A stretch of 64,000 nucleotides of DNA from assembly GCF_014077005.1 (NCBI RefSeq), contig NZ_JACGVC010000033.1:62001-126000 (forward strand). The letters are read 5' to 3'. The notes under the pieces are model-generated. The model made no database searches and was not told the DNA's origin. It saw only the letters and a program-made list of their open reading frames with translations. How positions within the stretch are numbered: the stretch's first letter is position 1; each line of letters opens with the position of its first letter. A program made the position numbers and the translations under genes. Source of the stretch: Colwellia sp. MB3u-45 (GTDB lineage: Bacteria; Pseudomonadota; Gammaproteobacteria; Enterobacterales; Alteromonadaceae). Below are positions 20,861 through 30,190 of the stretch, one piece after another.

Positions 20861-23104
20861 TTAGTCTTTTGCTTGCCATTCAAAAATCATGGTCGCTAAA
20901 GGAGGAACAGACATAATAAGTAGGTTTTCTTGACCTGCGTAAGGCTCATTTACCGAGTAAACACCACCGCCATTGCCGATATTACTACCGCCATAGTTGC
21001 TACTGTCAGTATTTAAACATTCTCGATAAAAACCTGACAAAGGCACACCGACACAAAAATTTTCGTAACTGCTGGGTGTCAAATTAACAACAACCAAAGC
21101 GGGTGCTGTGCCTGCTTGCCCTTTTCTTAAATAAATCAATATTGATTGTTTATTATTTTGTGAGTCTAACCATTCAAAACCGCTATTGTCACAGTCAAGC
21201 TCATGTAACGCTGGGATATTTCGATAAGTGTGATTAAGATCTTTAATCAGCGTTTGTACGCCTTTATGATTATCATGCTCAAGTAAATGCCAATCTAAAC
21301 TTTGGTCATGATTCCATTCTTCACGTTGAGCAAATTCACAGCCCATAAACAATAACTTTTTCCCGGGATGAGTCCACATAAAGCCGTAATAGGCGCGTAA
21401 GTTGGCAAACTTTTGCCAATCATCCCCCGGCATTTTATTGAGTAGTGAGCCTTTACCATGCACGACTTCATCATGACTAATAGGCAAAACAAAGTTTTCA
21501 CTAAAACTGTAAACTAAACCGAAGGTCATTTCGCTGTGATGATGTTGACGATGAATGGGATCACGCGCCATAAATTTTAACGTGTCATTCATCCAGCCCA
21601 TGTTCCATTTAAAACCAAAACCTAAACCACCAGCGTCAACCGGTTTAGACACACCGGGCCAAGCGGTTGATTCTTCAGCAATCATCATAACACCGGGATG
21701 TTTTGCATAAGAGCGAGTATTAACCTGTTGTAATAATTCAATCGCTTCTAAGTTTTCTCGGCCGCCATGAATATTAGGTAACCACTCGCCCGCTTCTCGG
21801 CTGTAATCTAAATACAACATAGAGGCAACGGCATCAACGCGTAAGCCATCGATATGGAATTGGTCTAGCCAATAAATAGCATTACTGATCAAATAGCTTT
21901 GTACTTCTGCGCGACCGTAGTTATAAATAAGGGTTTGCCAATCGGGATGAAAACCTTTGCGAACATCTTCGTGTTCATAAAGACAAGTGCCATCAAAGTT
22001 ACCCGTACCATGCTTATCCGTTGGAAAATGTCCCGGTACCCAATCCAGTAGCAAACCAATACCGGCGCGGTGACAACAATCAACAAAAAATTTAAAATCA
22101 TCGCTACTACCAAAACGTGCCGTAGGTGCGAAAAGTCCAATCGGTTGATAACCCCATGAACCGTCAAAAGGGTATTCACTTACCGGCATAAGTTGCAGAT
22201 GGGTAAAGCCCATTTCTACGGCATAAGGGACTAATTGCTCAGCTAATTCACGGTAAGTTAAATAACTTGGCGCGTGAATATGATCAGCATTATTTTCTTG
22301 GTTTCTTTTCCAAGAGCCTAAATGCACTTCGTAAATAGAAACCGCGCCATTATATTGATTAGATGACGTGTCGCGTTCATTTATCCACTGCTGGTCTTGC
22401 CATTGATAGTCACTGTTTTGCATCACTTTAGACGCAGTTTCAGGGGCAAGTTGCATAGAAAAAGTATAGGGGTCGGCTTTTAAAGGTTGAATTTGAAAGT
22501 TTTGATCGGCTATTTCGTATTTATAACTGGCACTAGCAGCAACATTAGGGAGAAATATTTCCCAAATGCCAGAGCTTAGATATTTGCGCATAACATGACG
22601 TCGACCATCCCAAAAGTTAAAGTCGCCCACTACAGAAACACGAGACGCGTTAGGCGCCCACAAAACAAAATGCGTTCCTTGGACATTATCTACTGTCACT
22701 TCATGCGAGCCCATCCATTGATAGGTTTGTTCGTCAGTACCTTCACAAAAAAGGTATAAGTCTTGATGCGTTAATAAAGAGGGATAACGATATGGGTCAT
22801 CGACAATAATGCTTTCATTTTTATAATAAATGCGTAAACGATAATCAAATGTATTTCTTCTTCGACCTAATTTTCCTTCAAAAAGTCCAGCTTGATCAAC
22901 TCTATTGAGTGTTGCCACCAATTTATTATTTTTGCTATCGATTACCTCGACACTGAGTGCTTCAGGTAGAAAAGCTCGCACAATTAACCCGCTCACTGTT
23001 GGGTGATTATGCATACCTAAGACAGAAAAAACATCTTGATGTTGCAGATTAACTATTGCTTTAACCGATTCGTTATCTAACAAGCTTTTTGCTAGGTTAT
23101 CCAT
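20861..23104 (-). CDS. glgB: 1,4-alpha-glucan branching enzyme
   Basis: GH13 branching enzyme of 747 residues, which makes the alpha-1,6 branches of glycogen. It has two N-terminal beta-sandwich modules (about 20-120 and a CBM48 at about 130-230 with VLWAPNASRVSVVGDFN), a catalytic barrel from about 260 with YEVHLGSW, the nucleophile Asp424 in GLRVDAVAS, the acid Glu477 in MIAEEST and SHDEVVHGKG, and a C-terminal beta domain. Its length matches E. coli GlgB with the full N1 module. It lies 255 bases downstream of glgC on the same strand, a gap long enough for its own promoter. Confidence 0.96.
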   Translation of the reverse strand: MDNLAKSLLDNESVKAIVNLQHQDVFSVLGMHNHPTVSGLIVRAFLPEALSVEVIDSKNNKLVATLNRVDQAGLFEGKLGRRRNTFDYRLRIYYKNESIIVDDPYRYPSLLTHQDLYLFCEGTDEQTYQWMGSHEVTVDNVQGTHFVLWAPNASRVSVVGDFNFWDGRRHVMRKYLSSGIWEIFLPNVAASASYKYEIADQNFQIQPLKADPYTFSMQLAPETASKVMQNSDYQWQDQQWINERDTSSNQYNGAVSIYEVHLGSWKRNQENNADHIHAPSYLTYRELAEQLVPYAVEMGFTHLQLMPVSEYPFDGSWGYQPIGLFAPTARFGSSDDFKFFVDCCHRAGIGLLLDWVPGHFPTDKHGTGNFDGTCLYEHEDVRKGFHPDWQTLIYNYGRAEVQSYLISNAIYWLDQFHIDGLRVDAVASMLYLDYSREAGEWLPNIHGGRENLEAIELLQQVNTRSYAKHPGVMMIAEESTAWPGVSKPVDAGGLGFGFKWNMGWMNDTLKFMARDPIHRQHHHSEMTFGLVYSFSENFVLPISHDEVVHGKGSLLNKMPGDDWQKFANLRAYYGFMWTHPGKKLLFMGCEFAQREEWNHDQSLDWHLLEHDNHKGVQTLIKDLNHTYRNIPALHELDCDNSGFEWLDSQNNKQSILIYLRKGQAGTAPALVVVNLTPSSYENFCVGVPLSGFYRECLNTDSSNYGGSNIGNGGGVYSVNEPYAGQENLLIMSVPPLATMIFEWQAKD

Positions 23105-23359
23105 TGTGTCTTCCTAGTATATCGTTAACTCTTTATGTGATTACTTTTACCAAGCTAGATTTTATGACTTTAAAATAAATCATTAAAAACAAGAGATTAA
23201 TTGTAATTAATCAAGATAAAACCTAAAGATTTACTCACGATAGTTCATGACAAACTAACCTTTGTAAACTGCTATAAAAGTTAAGTAAAATTGATAATAA
23301 CTTAGGTAATTTCATCGATGTTCGAAATTACCCGTTAAATTAATCATGCTTATCACTAA

Positions 23360-24631
23360 CTAGTTAGTATGCTTCTCTAGTTTTTCAAGCATATCTCTAG
23401 TGACTAAAACCACGCCTTTATTAGTAACCCTGAAGCCATTGGCACGGTCATCATCATGATTTATGCCAATTTCCATGCCTTCTGGAATAACACAGCTTCG
23501 ATCGATAATGGCTTTTTTAATTTTACTGTTACGATTAATAATAACCCCAGGTAAAACAACTGCTTCATCAATATCACAATAAGAGTTAACTCTTACTTTT
23601 GAAAATAATAAAGAGCGTTTCACTGTAGAACCCGAGACAACAACGCCGCCAGATACTGTAGAGTCAATCGCTATACCGCGACGATTGTCTTGGTCAAAAA
23701 CAAATTTTGCTGGGGCGGTTTGTTCTTGAAAAGTCCAGATAGGCCAGTTTTCATCGTACATATTAAGTTGCGGCTCAGGCTCAACTAATTCCATATTAGC
23801 TTCCCAGAAAGAATCTAAAGTACCTACGTCACGCCAGTAAGGTTGTTTTTCACTATCAGGGTCTTTAAATGGAAAAGCAAATACCCGATGAGATTTGATT
23901 ATTTTAGGAATAATGTCATTACCAAAATCGCCACTTGAGCCTGCTTCTGCGGCATCTTTTTCTAGTTGCTCAAATAAGAATTCAGTATTAAAAACATAGT
24001 TACCCATTGATGCTAATGTAACACCAGGTTTACCAGGCACTTCAGATGGATTGGCCGGTTTTTCATCAAATCGACAAACACGACTGTCTTCATCAACGGT
24101 CATTACACCGAACTGACCCGCCGCTTCTTCAACCGAGGTTTCAATACAACAAACCGTCATATCAGCTTCATTAGCAACATGCTGCGCCAGTAATGGACCA
24201 TAATCCATACGATAAACATGATCACCTGATAAAATCATCACGTATTTTGGCAATTCATGCCTGATGATATCAATGTTTTGAAAAACAGCATCTGCCGTGC
24301 CTAGATACCAACCATCACCCTTTTGCTGTGATGCCGGTAAAATTTCAATTGACTCACCTAATTCTTTTTTAAAGTGTCCCCAGCCACGGCTGATATGACG
24401 AATCAGCGAGTGTGATTTATATTGAGTTGCAATACCAACGCGCCTAATGCCTGAATTAATACAGTTAGATAAAGGAAAGTCTATGATCCTAAATTTACCA
24501 CCAAAAAATGTTGCCGGCTTAGCTCTTTTGTCTGTTAATTCATACAATCTTGAACCTCGGCCCCCCGCCAAAATCAACGCATAAGTCTCTTTTGTTAAAT
24601 TACTTATTCTTCTTTCTACATTATTGGGCAT
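23360..24631 (-). CDS. glgC: glucose-1-phosphate adenylyltransferase
   Basis: ADP-glucose pyrophosphorylase of 423 residues, which makes ADP-glucose from ATP and glucose-1-phosphate, the committed step of glycogen synthesis. The N-terminal nucleotidyltransferase motif is [15 protein letters not shown], followed by [31 protein letters not shown] carries the metal site, and [15 protein letters not shown] is typical. The C-terminal left-handed beta helix begins near residue 295. It starts 68 bases after the glgP stop, so it is probably co-transcribed with glgX and glgP. Allosteric control by sugar phosphates is known for the family. Confidence 0.96.
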   Translation of the reverse strand: MPNNVERRISNLTKETYALILAGGRGSRLYELTDKRAKPATFFGGKFRIIDFPLSNCINSGIRRVGIATQYKSHSLIRHISRGWGHFKKELGESIEILPASQQKGDGWYLGTADAVFQNIDIIRHELPKYVMILSGDHVYRMDYGPLLAQHVANEADMTVCCIETSVEEAAGQFGVMTVDEDSRVCRFDEKPANPSEVPGKPGVTLASMGNYVFNTEFLFEQLEKDAAEAGSSGDFGNDIIPKIIKSHRVFAFPFKDPDSEKQPYWRDVGTLDSFWEANMELVEPEPQLNMYDENWPIWTFQEQTAPAKFVFDQDNRRGIAIDSTVSGGVVVSGSTVKRSLLFSKVRVNSYCDIDEAVVLPGVIINRNSKIKKAIIDRSCVIPEGMEIGINHDDDRANGFRVTNKGVVLVTRDMLEKLEKHTN

Positions 24632-24699
24632 AACTTATCCTTTATAAACATTAATTAACGTTCAAGAAATAGCGTTTTACTTTTTAAGTAAGTAAATTA

Positions 24700-27162
24700 C
24701 TAAAGCTTCCATATTTCATCTCGATACTGCCTGATCGTATGATCGCTCGAAAACACACCACTAGCCGCAGTGTTTAAAATACTCATTTTGGTCCACAATT
24801 TTTGATCGCTATAAGCTTTATCAACAAGGCGTTGAGCTTGAAAATAACTGTCAAAATCATAAGCGGTTAACCACATATCATCTGGATTACGAATAGCATT
24901 AATAATTGAATCGAAAATACAGGGTTCAAATAAATTAAAGTGACCACTTTCTAACAAGTGCATTACCGCCGATAACGTGGCGGAATTAGCTATAATGTCG
25001 TTAGGTTGATAATTTGCTCGAATAGCTGAAATTTCGTGAGCTTGAGCGCCGAATAAGAAAAAGTTTTCTGCGCCAACGGCATCTCTAATTTCAATGTTTG
25101 CGCCATCTAATGTCCCTATAGTTAGCGCACCATTCATCATAAACTTCATGTTACCCGTACCCGAGGCTTCTTTACCTGCCGTTGATATTTGCTCAGACAA
25201 GTCAGTTGCAGGGCAAATAATTTCCATCGCAGAAACATTGTAATTCGGTACAAAAGCAACTTTTAAGTACTTAGCGGCTTTAGGGTCTAAATTGATGGTG
25301 TCAGCGACATTATTAATCAGTTTAATAATCTCCTTCGCCATCACATAGCCTGGAGCCGCTTTACCGCCAATAAGTACGCAACGCGGTGTAATATCAGCGG
25401 TATCGCCTTTACGAATACGATCATACAAGCCAATAACATGCAAAATATTCAGTAGTTGACGTTTGTATTCATGAATACGTTTAACTTGCACATCAAACAT
25501 CATATCAACAGCAAACTTAACGCCTGTTGCTTTTTCTACATAGTCAGCTAAAACGGCTTTATTGGCCTGTTTACTTGCGCGCCATTTTTCTTGAAAAGCA
25601 TGCTCTTCAGCATATTTACTTAATTGAACCACATGAGCAAAATCAGCAACCCAGCCTTTATCAATTTTACTTGAGATAAGTTTAGCTAAACTGGTATTGC
25701 AATGAGATAACCAACGGCGTGGTGTAACACCGTTCGTTTTATTGTTGAATTTTTCAGGCCAAAGTTGGTAGAAGTTATTAAATAATCCAGCTTTTAACAG
25801 TTTAGTATGCAAAGCCGCCACACCATTAACTGAATAACTACCCACAATCGCTAAGTGTGCCATACGTACCTGTGGTTCATGGCCTTCTTCAATTAATGAC
25901 AATGCTTGTTGCTTACTCGAATCTCCAGGCCATGCAACAGCAACCTGTTGAAGAAAGCGGGCATTAATTTCATAAATAATTTCTAAAATACGCGGAATTA
26001 ACTTAGCAAATAAACTAACAGGCCACTTCTCTAAGGCTTCAGGTAATAACGTATGATTGGTGTAGGCCATTGTTTGTGAGGTAATATTCCAGGCGTCATC
26101 CCATGACATAAAATAGTCATCCATCAAAATACGCATTAATTCAGCGACAGCAATGCTTGGATGGGTATCGTTGAGTTGAAAACTATTCAGTGCAACAAAT
26201 TGATCAAAGTTGTCACCACAATTTTCAACATAACTATTAATGGTATCTTGCAGAGACGCTGAAGATAAAAAGTACTGTTGTCTTAGGCGCAGTTCTTTAC
26301 CATTTTCACTACTGTCATTTGGATAAAGTACCATAGTGATTTGTTCAGCTAGATTTTTTTTAGCGACTGATTCAGTATAACTACCAGCGTTAAATTCATC
26401 TAAATCAAATTCATCTGTCGCTTCAGACTTCCATAGTCTTAAGGTATTAACAATACCATTTTGATAGCCTGGAATCGGCATATCATAAGGCACGGCAAGC
26501 ACGTCTTGGGTATTATTCCATTGGCGATGCTGTTGCCCATTGCGCTCTTTAATCACATCAACATGACCAAAAAATTTAACTCTGATGGTTTTTTCAGGTG
26601 CGGCAATTTCCCATGGATTACCATTACGTAACCAATTATCAGGATGCTCAACTTGCGCGCCATTTTTAATTTCTTGATTGAACATGCCGTATTCATAACG
26701 AATACCGTAGCCTATAACGGGTAAAGACAAACTTGCACAGCTATCTAAGAAACAGGCCGCTAAACGTCCTAAACCACCATTACCTAGGCCAGCGTCATGT
26801 TCTGCTTGTTCAACATCTTCTAGATCACAGCAATAACCTTTTAAAGCATCACGAACGGTATCATCTAAATCTAAATTCAAAATGGCGTTATTAAGTGTGC
26901 GCCCCATTAAAAATTCTAATGAAATATAACCCACACGGCGCTGATGACCTCGAGATTCTCTGGTGGTTCGCCATTGTGCAACTAAACGATCACGAATGGT
27001 GATCGCGAGCGCGTTATAAAGGTATAGGTGAGACTTTTGCATCTTGTCACGACCTAATGAAAAATGAAAATGTCGGGCTAAATCTTCTGAAAAGGTGTGT
27101 TCATTCATCAGAACACTTCCATCTGATGCAGTAACTTCACATTGGGTATTTTTTTTATTCAT
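24700..27162 (-). CDS. glgP: glycogen phosphorylase
   Basis: GT35 phosphorylase of about 820 residues, releasing glucose-1-phosphate from glycogen chain ends with pyridoxal phosphate as cofactor. Signatures include RRVGYISLEFLMGR, GNGGLGRLAACFLDS, NDTHPSIAVAELMR and the PLP-lysine segment SGTGNMKFMMNGALTIG. The start is uncertain: ATG 27162 (MNKKNTQ) is used here with ATAGGA about 11 bases upstream; ATG 27174 and TTG 27195 are in frame, and the TTG would overlap the glgX stop. Coupling to glgX is likely either way. Together with GlgX it degrades glycogen. Confidence 0.94.
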   Translation of the reverse strand: MNKKNTQCEVTASDGSVLMNEHTFSEDLARHFHFSLGRDKMQKSHLYLYNALAITIRDRLVAQWRTTRESRGHQRRVGYISLEFLMGRTLNNAILNLDLDDTVRDALKGYCCDLEDVEQAEHDAGLGNGGLGRLAACFLDSCASLSLPVIGYGIRYEYGMFNQEIKNGAQVEHPDNWLRNGNPWEIAAPEKTIRVKFFGHVDVIKERNGQQHRQWNNTQDVLAVPYDMPIPGYQNGIVNTLRLWKSEATDEFDLDEFNAGSYTESVAKKNLAEQITMVLYPNDSSENGKELRLRQQYFLSSASLQDTINSYVENCGDNFDQFVALNSFQLNDTHPSIAVAELMRILMDDYFMSWDDAWNITSQTMAYTNHTLLPEALEKWPVSLFAKLIPRILEIIYEINARFLQQVAVAWPGDSSKQQALSLIEEGHEPQVRMAHLAIVGSYSVNGVAALHTKLLKAGLFNNFYQLWPEKFNNKTNGVTPRRWLSHCNTSLAKLISSKIDKGWVADFAHVVQLSKYAEEHAFQEKWRASKQANKAVLADYVEKATGVKFAVDMMFDVQVKRIHEYKRQLLNILHVIGLYDRIRKGDTADITPRCVLIGGKAAPGYVMAKEIIKLINNVADTINLDPKAAKYLKVAFVPNYNVSAMEIICPATDLSEQISTAGKEASGTGNMKFMMNGALTIGTLDGANIEIRDAVGAENFFLFGAQAHEISAIRANYQPNDIIANSATLSAVMHLLESGHFNLFEPCIFDSIINAIRNPDDMWLTAYDFDSYFQAQRLVDKAYSDQKLWTKMSILNTAASGVFSSDHTIRQYRDEIWKL

Positions 27163-27185
27163 CAATCCGTACATCCTATTTGTTT

Positions 27186-29270
27186 TTATAAACAATCATT
27201 TAATAAAACAATTGTTGAAAATGGTGCCATGGTAATCAGTCGTTCTGCCGGTATATTTCGTACTTCTGCTTGCTCACTGCTCGACGTTGTATCAATCATA
27301 ACTTGCCAGTGTTTTACGGTATCAATCTCTGGCAATTGAAATTCTATCGGCTCTGCTCCGGCATGAAAAAGGCATAGAATAACCGGCGTATCTGGCGCTT
27401 TCTCTTGTATCAAATAACCTAATGTTGCCGCATGATGAGAATGCCAATGATCTTTTTGCATGGCGAATCCTGACGGATGGAACCAGGTGATATCCACGGG
27501 AGATTTTTCATCATCTTTATGAATAAAACGATCATGGGTTAACATAGAAAAACGTTTTCTTAGTTCAGCCAAGCTAGCGGTAAATAATTTAAGTTCTTGC
27601 GCATAAAGCGCGTTTTCATCCCAATCTAACCAATTTATTTCATTGTCTTGGCAATAAGCATTGTTATTGCCCTGTTGACTACGCCCTATTTCATCTCCTG
27701 CCAGCAGCATAGGTACGCCTTGAGACAACATAAGCGTTGCCATCATATTTTTTATTTGCCGTAATCTCAGCGACAAAATAGCCTCATCGCTAGTTTCACC
27801 TTCTATGCCGTAATTATGGGCAAAATTATCGGAATGACCATCGCGATTTTTTTCACCGTTGGCTTCATTATGGCGGTCTTGATAACTGACTAAATCACGT
27901 AAAGTATTACCATCATGACTGCAAAGAAAATTGATGCTGGCAAAGGGTTGGCGACCACTGTGTTCAAAAATATCACTTGAGCCATGAATTCTGCGGGCAA
28001 ACTCAGGCAACAAGCCTTTATCGCCTCGCCAATAACGTCTCATGGTATCTCGATAACGGTCGTTCCATTCAGACCACGGCGATGGAAACCCGCCTAATTG
28101 GTAGCCTCCGGGACCAATATCCCATGGCTCAGCAATCATTTTTACACTATTGAGAATGGGATCTTGTAAAACAGCGTCTAAAAAGCCATTACTTTTATCA
28201 AAACCATGTAGCTCTCGCCCTAAAATAGTGGCTAAATCAAATCTAAAGCCGTCAACACCCATCACCTGAACCCAATAACGTAGACTGTCCATCACCATTT
28301 GCAATACACGGGGATGACTAATGTTCAGGGTATTTCCACAGCCAGTGTCGTTAATGTAATATCGGGGTTCAGCAGAATTTAAGCGATAGTAAGAAAGGTT
28401 ATCTATGCCTCTAAAGCTTAGCGTTGGCCCTAATCTATTCCCCTCACACGTATGGTTGTAAACCACATCAATCAACACTTCAAAACCCGCCTGATGCAGT
28501 TCATCAACCATGCGTTGAAAATCAAGTATTTGATTATGGTTTAAGTAATCTTGATGGGGCACAAAAAACGCCAATGAGTTATAGCCCCAATAATTAGACA
28601 ATTTTTTGTCCGTTAAAAATTGCTCTGAAATGAATTGCTGTACCGGTAGTAATTCTATCGTTGTGATACCAATAGCACGATAATGAGCGATCATCGCCGG
28701 ATGACTAATACCTAAAAAAGAACCGCGTAAGTGTTCAGGTACTTGCGGGTTAAGTGCCGTTAGGCCTTTAACATGTCCTTCATAAATAACAGTGTTTTTC
28801 CACGCAATGGGCTTTCTTTGTACAAGCGTTGCAGAAACGTCGGTAACCACAGCTTTGAGCATTACATCGGCATTATCTCTAGCATCAAACGATAAATCTT
28901 TTTTAGGATCATTGACATTATAAGCAAAGTGACGCTCTGACCATGAAAAGTTACCTGTTAATGCTTTTGCATAGGGATCTAACAATAATTTATGATGATT
29001 AAAGCGATGACCAAACTCTGGATTATAAGGCCCATAAACGCGATAACCATAAACTAAACCGGCTTTAGCACCTTTAAGAAAGCCATGCCAAATATCATGT
29101 TCACGTTGGGGTAAAACAAAGCGTTTTAATTCTTTGCTGCCATATTCGTCAAAAACACACAGTTCAATTTTTTCAGCATGAGCTGAAAAGATAGCAAAAT
29201 TAACCCCAGTCTCGGTAACAGTTGCGCCTATTGGATAGACACTGCCGGGCTCCATTCTATAATGTTCCAT
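27186..29270 (-). CDS. glgX: glycogen debranching enzyme
   Basis: GH13 isoamylase-type debranching enzyme of 694 residues, which cleaves alpha-1,6 branches of phosphorylase-trimmed glycogen. The N-terminal CBM48 (YPIGATVTETGVNFAIFSAHA) is followed by the barrel with DVVYNHTCEG, catalytic DGFRFDLATILG, MIAEPWDIGPGGY and FLCSHDGNTLRD. The length fits GlgX (about 650-700). The start follows GAAACATGG with no strong Shine-Dalgarno. It is the first large gene of the minus-strand glycogen cluster, and glgP starts within a few bases of its stop. Confidence 0.95.
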   Translation of the reverse strand: MEHYRMEPGSVYPIGATVTETGVNFAIFSAHAEKIELCVFDEYGSKELKRFVLPQREHDIWHGFLKGAKAGLVYGYRVYGPYNPEFGHRFNHHKLLLDPYAKALTGNFSWSERHFAYNVNDPKKDLSFDARDNADVMLKAVVTDVSATLVQRKPIAWKNTVIYEGHVKGLTALNPQVPEHLRGSFLGISHPAMIAHYRAIGITTIELLPVQQFISEQFLTDKKLSNYWGYNSLAFFVPHQDYLNHNQILDFQRMVDELHQAGFEVLIDVVYNHTCEGNRLGPTLSFRGIDNLSYYRLNSAEPRYYINDTGCGNTLNISHPRVLQMVMDSLRYWVQVMGVDGFRFDLATILGRELHGFDKSNGFLDAVLQDPILNSVKMIAEPWDIGPGGYQLGGFPSPWSEWNDRYRDTMRRYWRGDKGLLPEFARRIHGSSDIFEHSGRQPFASINFLCSHDGNTLRDLVSYQDRHNEANGEKNRDGHSDNFAHNYGIEGETSDEAILSLRLRQIKNMMATLMLSQGVPMLLAGDEIGRSQQGNNNAYCQDNEINWLDWDENALYAQELKLFTASLAELRKRFSMLTHDRFIHKDDEKSPVDITWFHPSGFAMQKDHWHSHHAATLGYLIQEKAPDTPVILCLFHAGAEPIEFQLPEIDTVKHWQVMIDTTSSSEQAEVRNIPAERLITMAPFSTIVLLNDCL

Positions 29271-29330
29271 GTTTCTCCAGTAACCTAATACAGATGGCTA
29301 TCGTTTAATTTATACAGAGTGCCATCTTAA

Positions 29331-29437
29331 TTAAAGTAATAAATTAAAGTAATAAATTAAAGTTGCTTATAAGTTGAATCATCAAAAGCTAAACTTGAAG
29401 TAGACATTAGCTTTTTATTTTTATTTTTATTTTTATT
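29331..29437. repeat. two short tandem repeats before glgX
   Basis: A 13-bp unit TTAAAGTAATAAA is repeated twice and partly a third time (29331-29364). A T-rich 6-bp unit (TTTTTA) is repeated about four times at 29412-29437. Both lie in the 255-bp gap between the CBM48 gene and glgX, where the glgX promoter should be, so length changes could affect expression. Confidence 0.75.
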
Positions 29438-29525
29438 CTATTAAAATAGTGTTCGTCGTTTATAAAATAAAAGACAAAGGCTTTATTCAATACTTGCCCA
29501 TCATAACCATAGTTTCAGTTACATT

Positions 29526-29822
29526 TTAAGGCGTAGTGACTACGACACTATTTTCACTGCCAAATTCATTGGGTAAGTATTGGTCAGCTTGATAATCATT
29601 TTCCCACTCAGTAGCATTTAACAGATAACGAAAATGAAAAATGCCCCCTTTAGGTAATCTCAGCTTAGTTTTAAAACTCTGTGTTTTTTTATTAAACTTC
29701 ATTTCAATGGCTTGCCAGTCATTAAAATCACCAACGAGTGCGGCTCTTGTTACGTCACTTCTATTAAATTCAAAAGTGACTTCAGTTTCATCTTTGGTTT
29801 TAAAAAATTTCTTAGTTAGCAT
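29526..29822 (-). CDS. stand-alone CBM48 (isoamylase N-terminal-like) protein
   Basis: Small protein of 98 residues made almost entirely of one carbohydrate-binding module, family 48/AMPK glycogen-binding type: EVTFEFNRSD, ALVGDFNDW, and LPKGGIFHFRYLLN followed by an Asn/Trp-containing turn. It has no signal peptide or catalytic domain. It probably binds glycogen and may act as a targeting or regulatory factor for the cluster. The ATG at 29822 has GGAG 8 bases upstream; the longer frame from 29861 is rejected. The gene lies just upstream of glgX on the same strand. Confidence 0.82.
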   Translation of the reverse strand: MLTKKFFKTKDETEVTFEFNRSDVTRAALVGDFNDWQAIEMKFNKKTQSFKTKLRLPKGGIFHFRYLLNATEWENDYQADQYLPNEFGSENSVVVTTP

Positions 29823-30190
29823 TGTTATTCTCCATAAATAATGCACTAATTGATCTAACATCAGTGATTGCGCTTTATTTAAGTGCTAAATCTTACAACT
29901 AATTGCCCATAATGCGCGTTGTTGATTGCAATAGTCATTTATATATCACCATGATAGAAAAGTATAAATCGAGTCAATTATAAAAACTAACCAGCATCAT
30001 TAAAGTGATTTTACTATTTTGCTTATGTGTAACTTTATTTTTGTTGTAAAGTTATGTAAAAAAATTACATTTAATAAGTTAACAGCTAAAAAAGTACTAT
30101 AAAAAGCTTTTATCGCTGTAATTCTAAACTATAAATTGTTAAAATTACAACAATATGTAATTTTATTTCATGATAAAAAAGAGAGTTTAC
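29823..30190. promoter_or_regulatory. divergent intergenic region, CBM48 gene / malQ
   Basis: This is the shared upstream region of the minus-strand glycogen cluster and malQ. It is very AT-rich. An 8-bp inverted repeat AAAATTAC (30141-30148) and GTAATTTT (30157-30164) lies about 27 bases before the malQ start, and another TGTAA/TTACA pair lies further upstream. These may be operators. No site for a named regulator is recognised. Confidence 0.45.
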
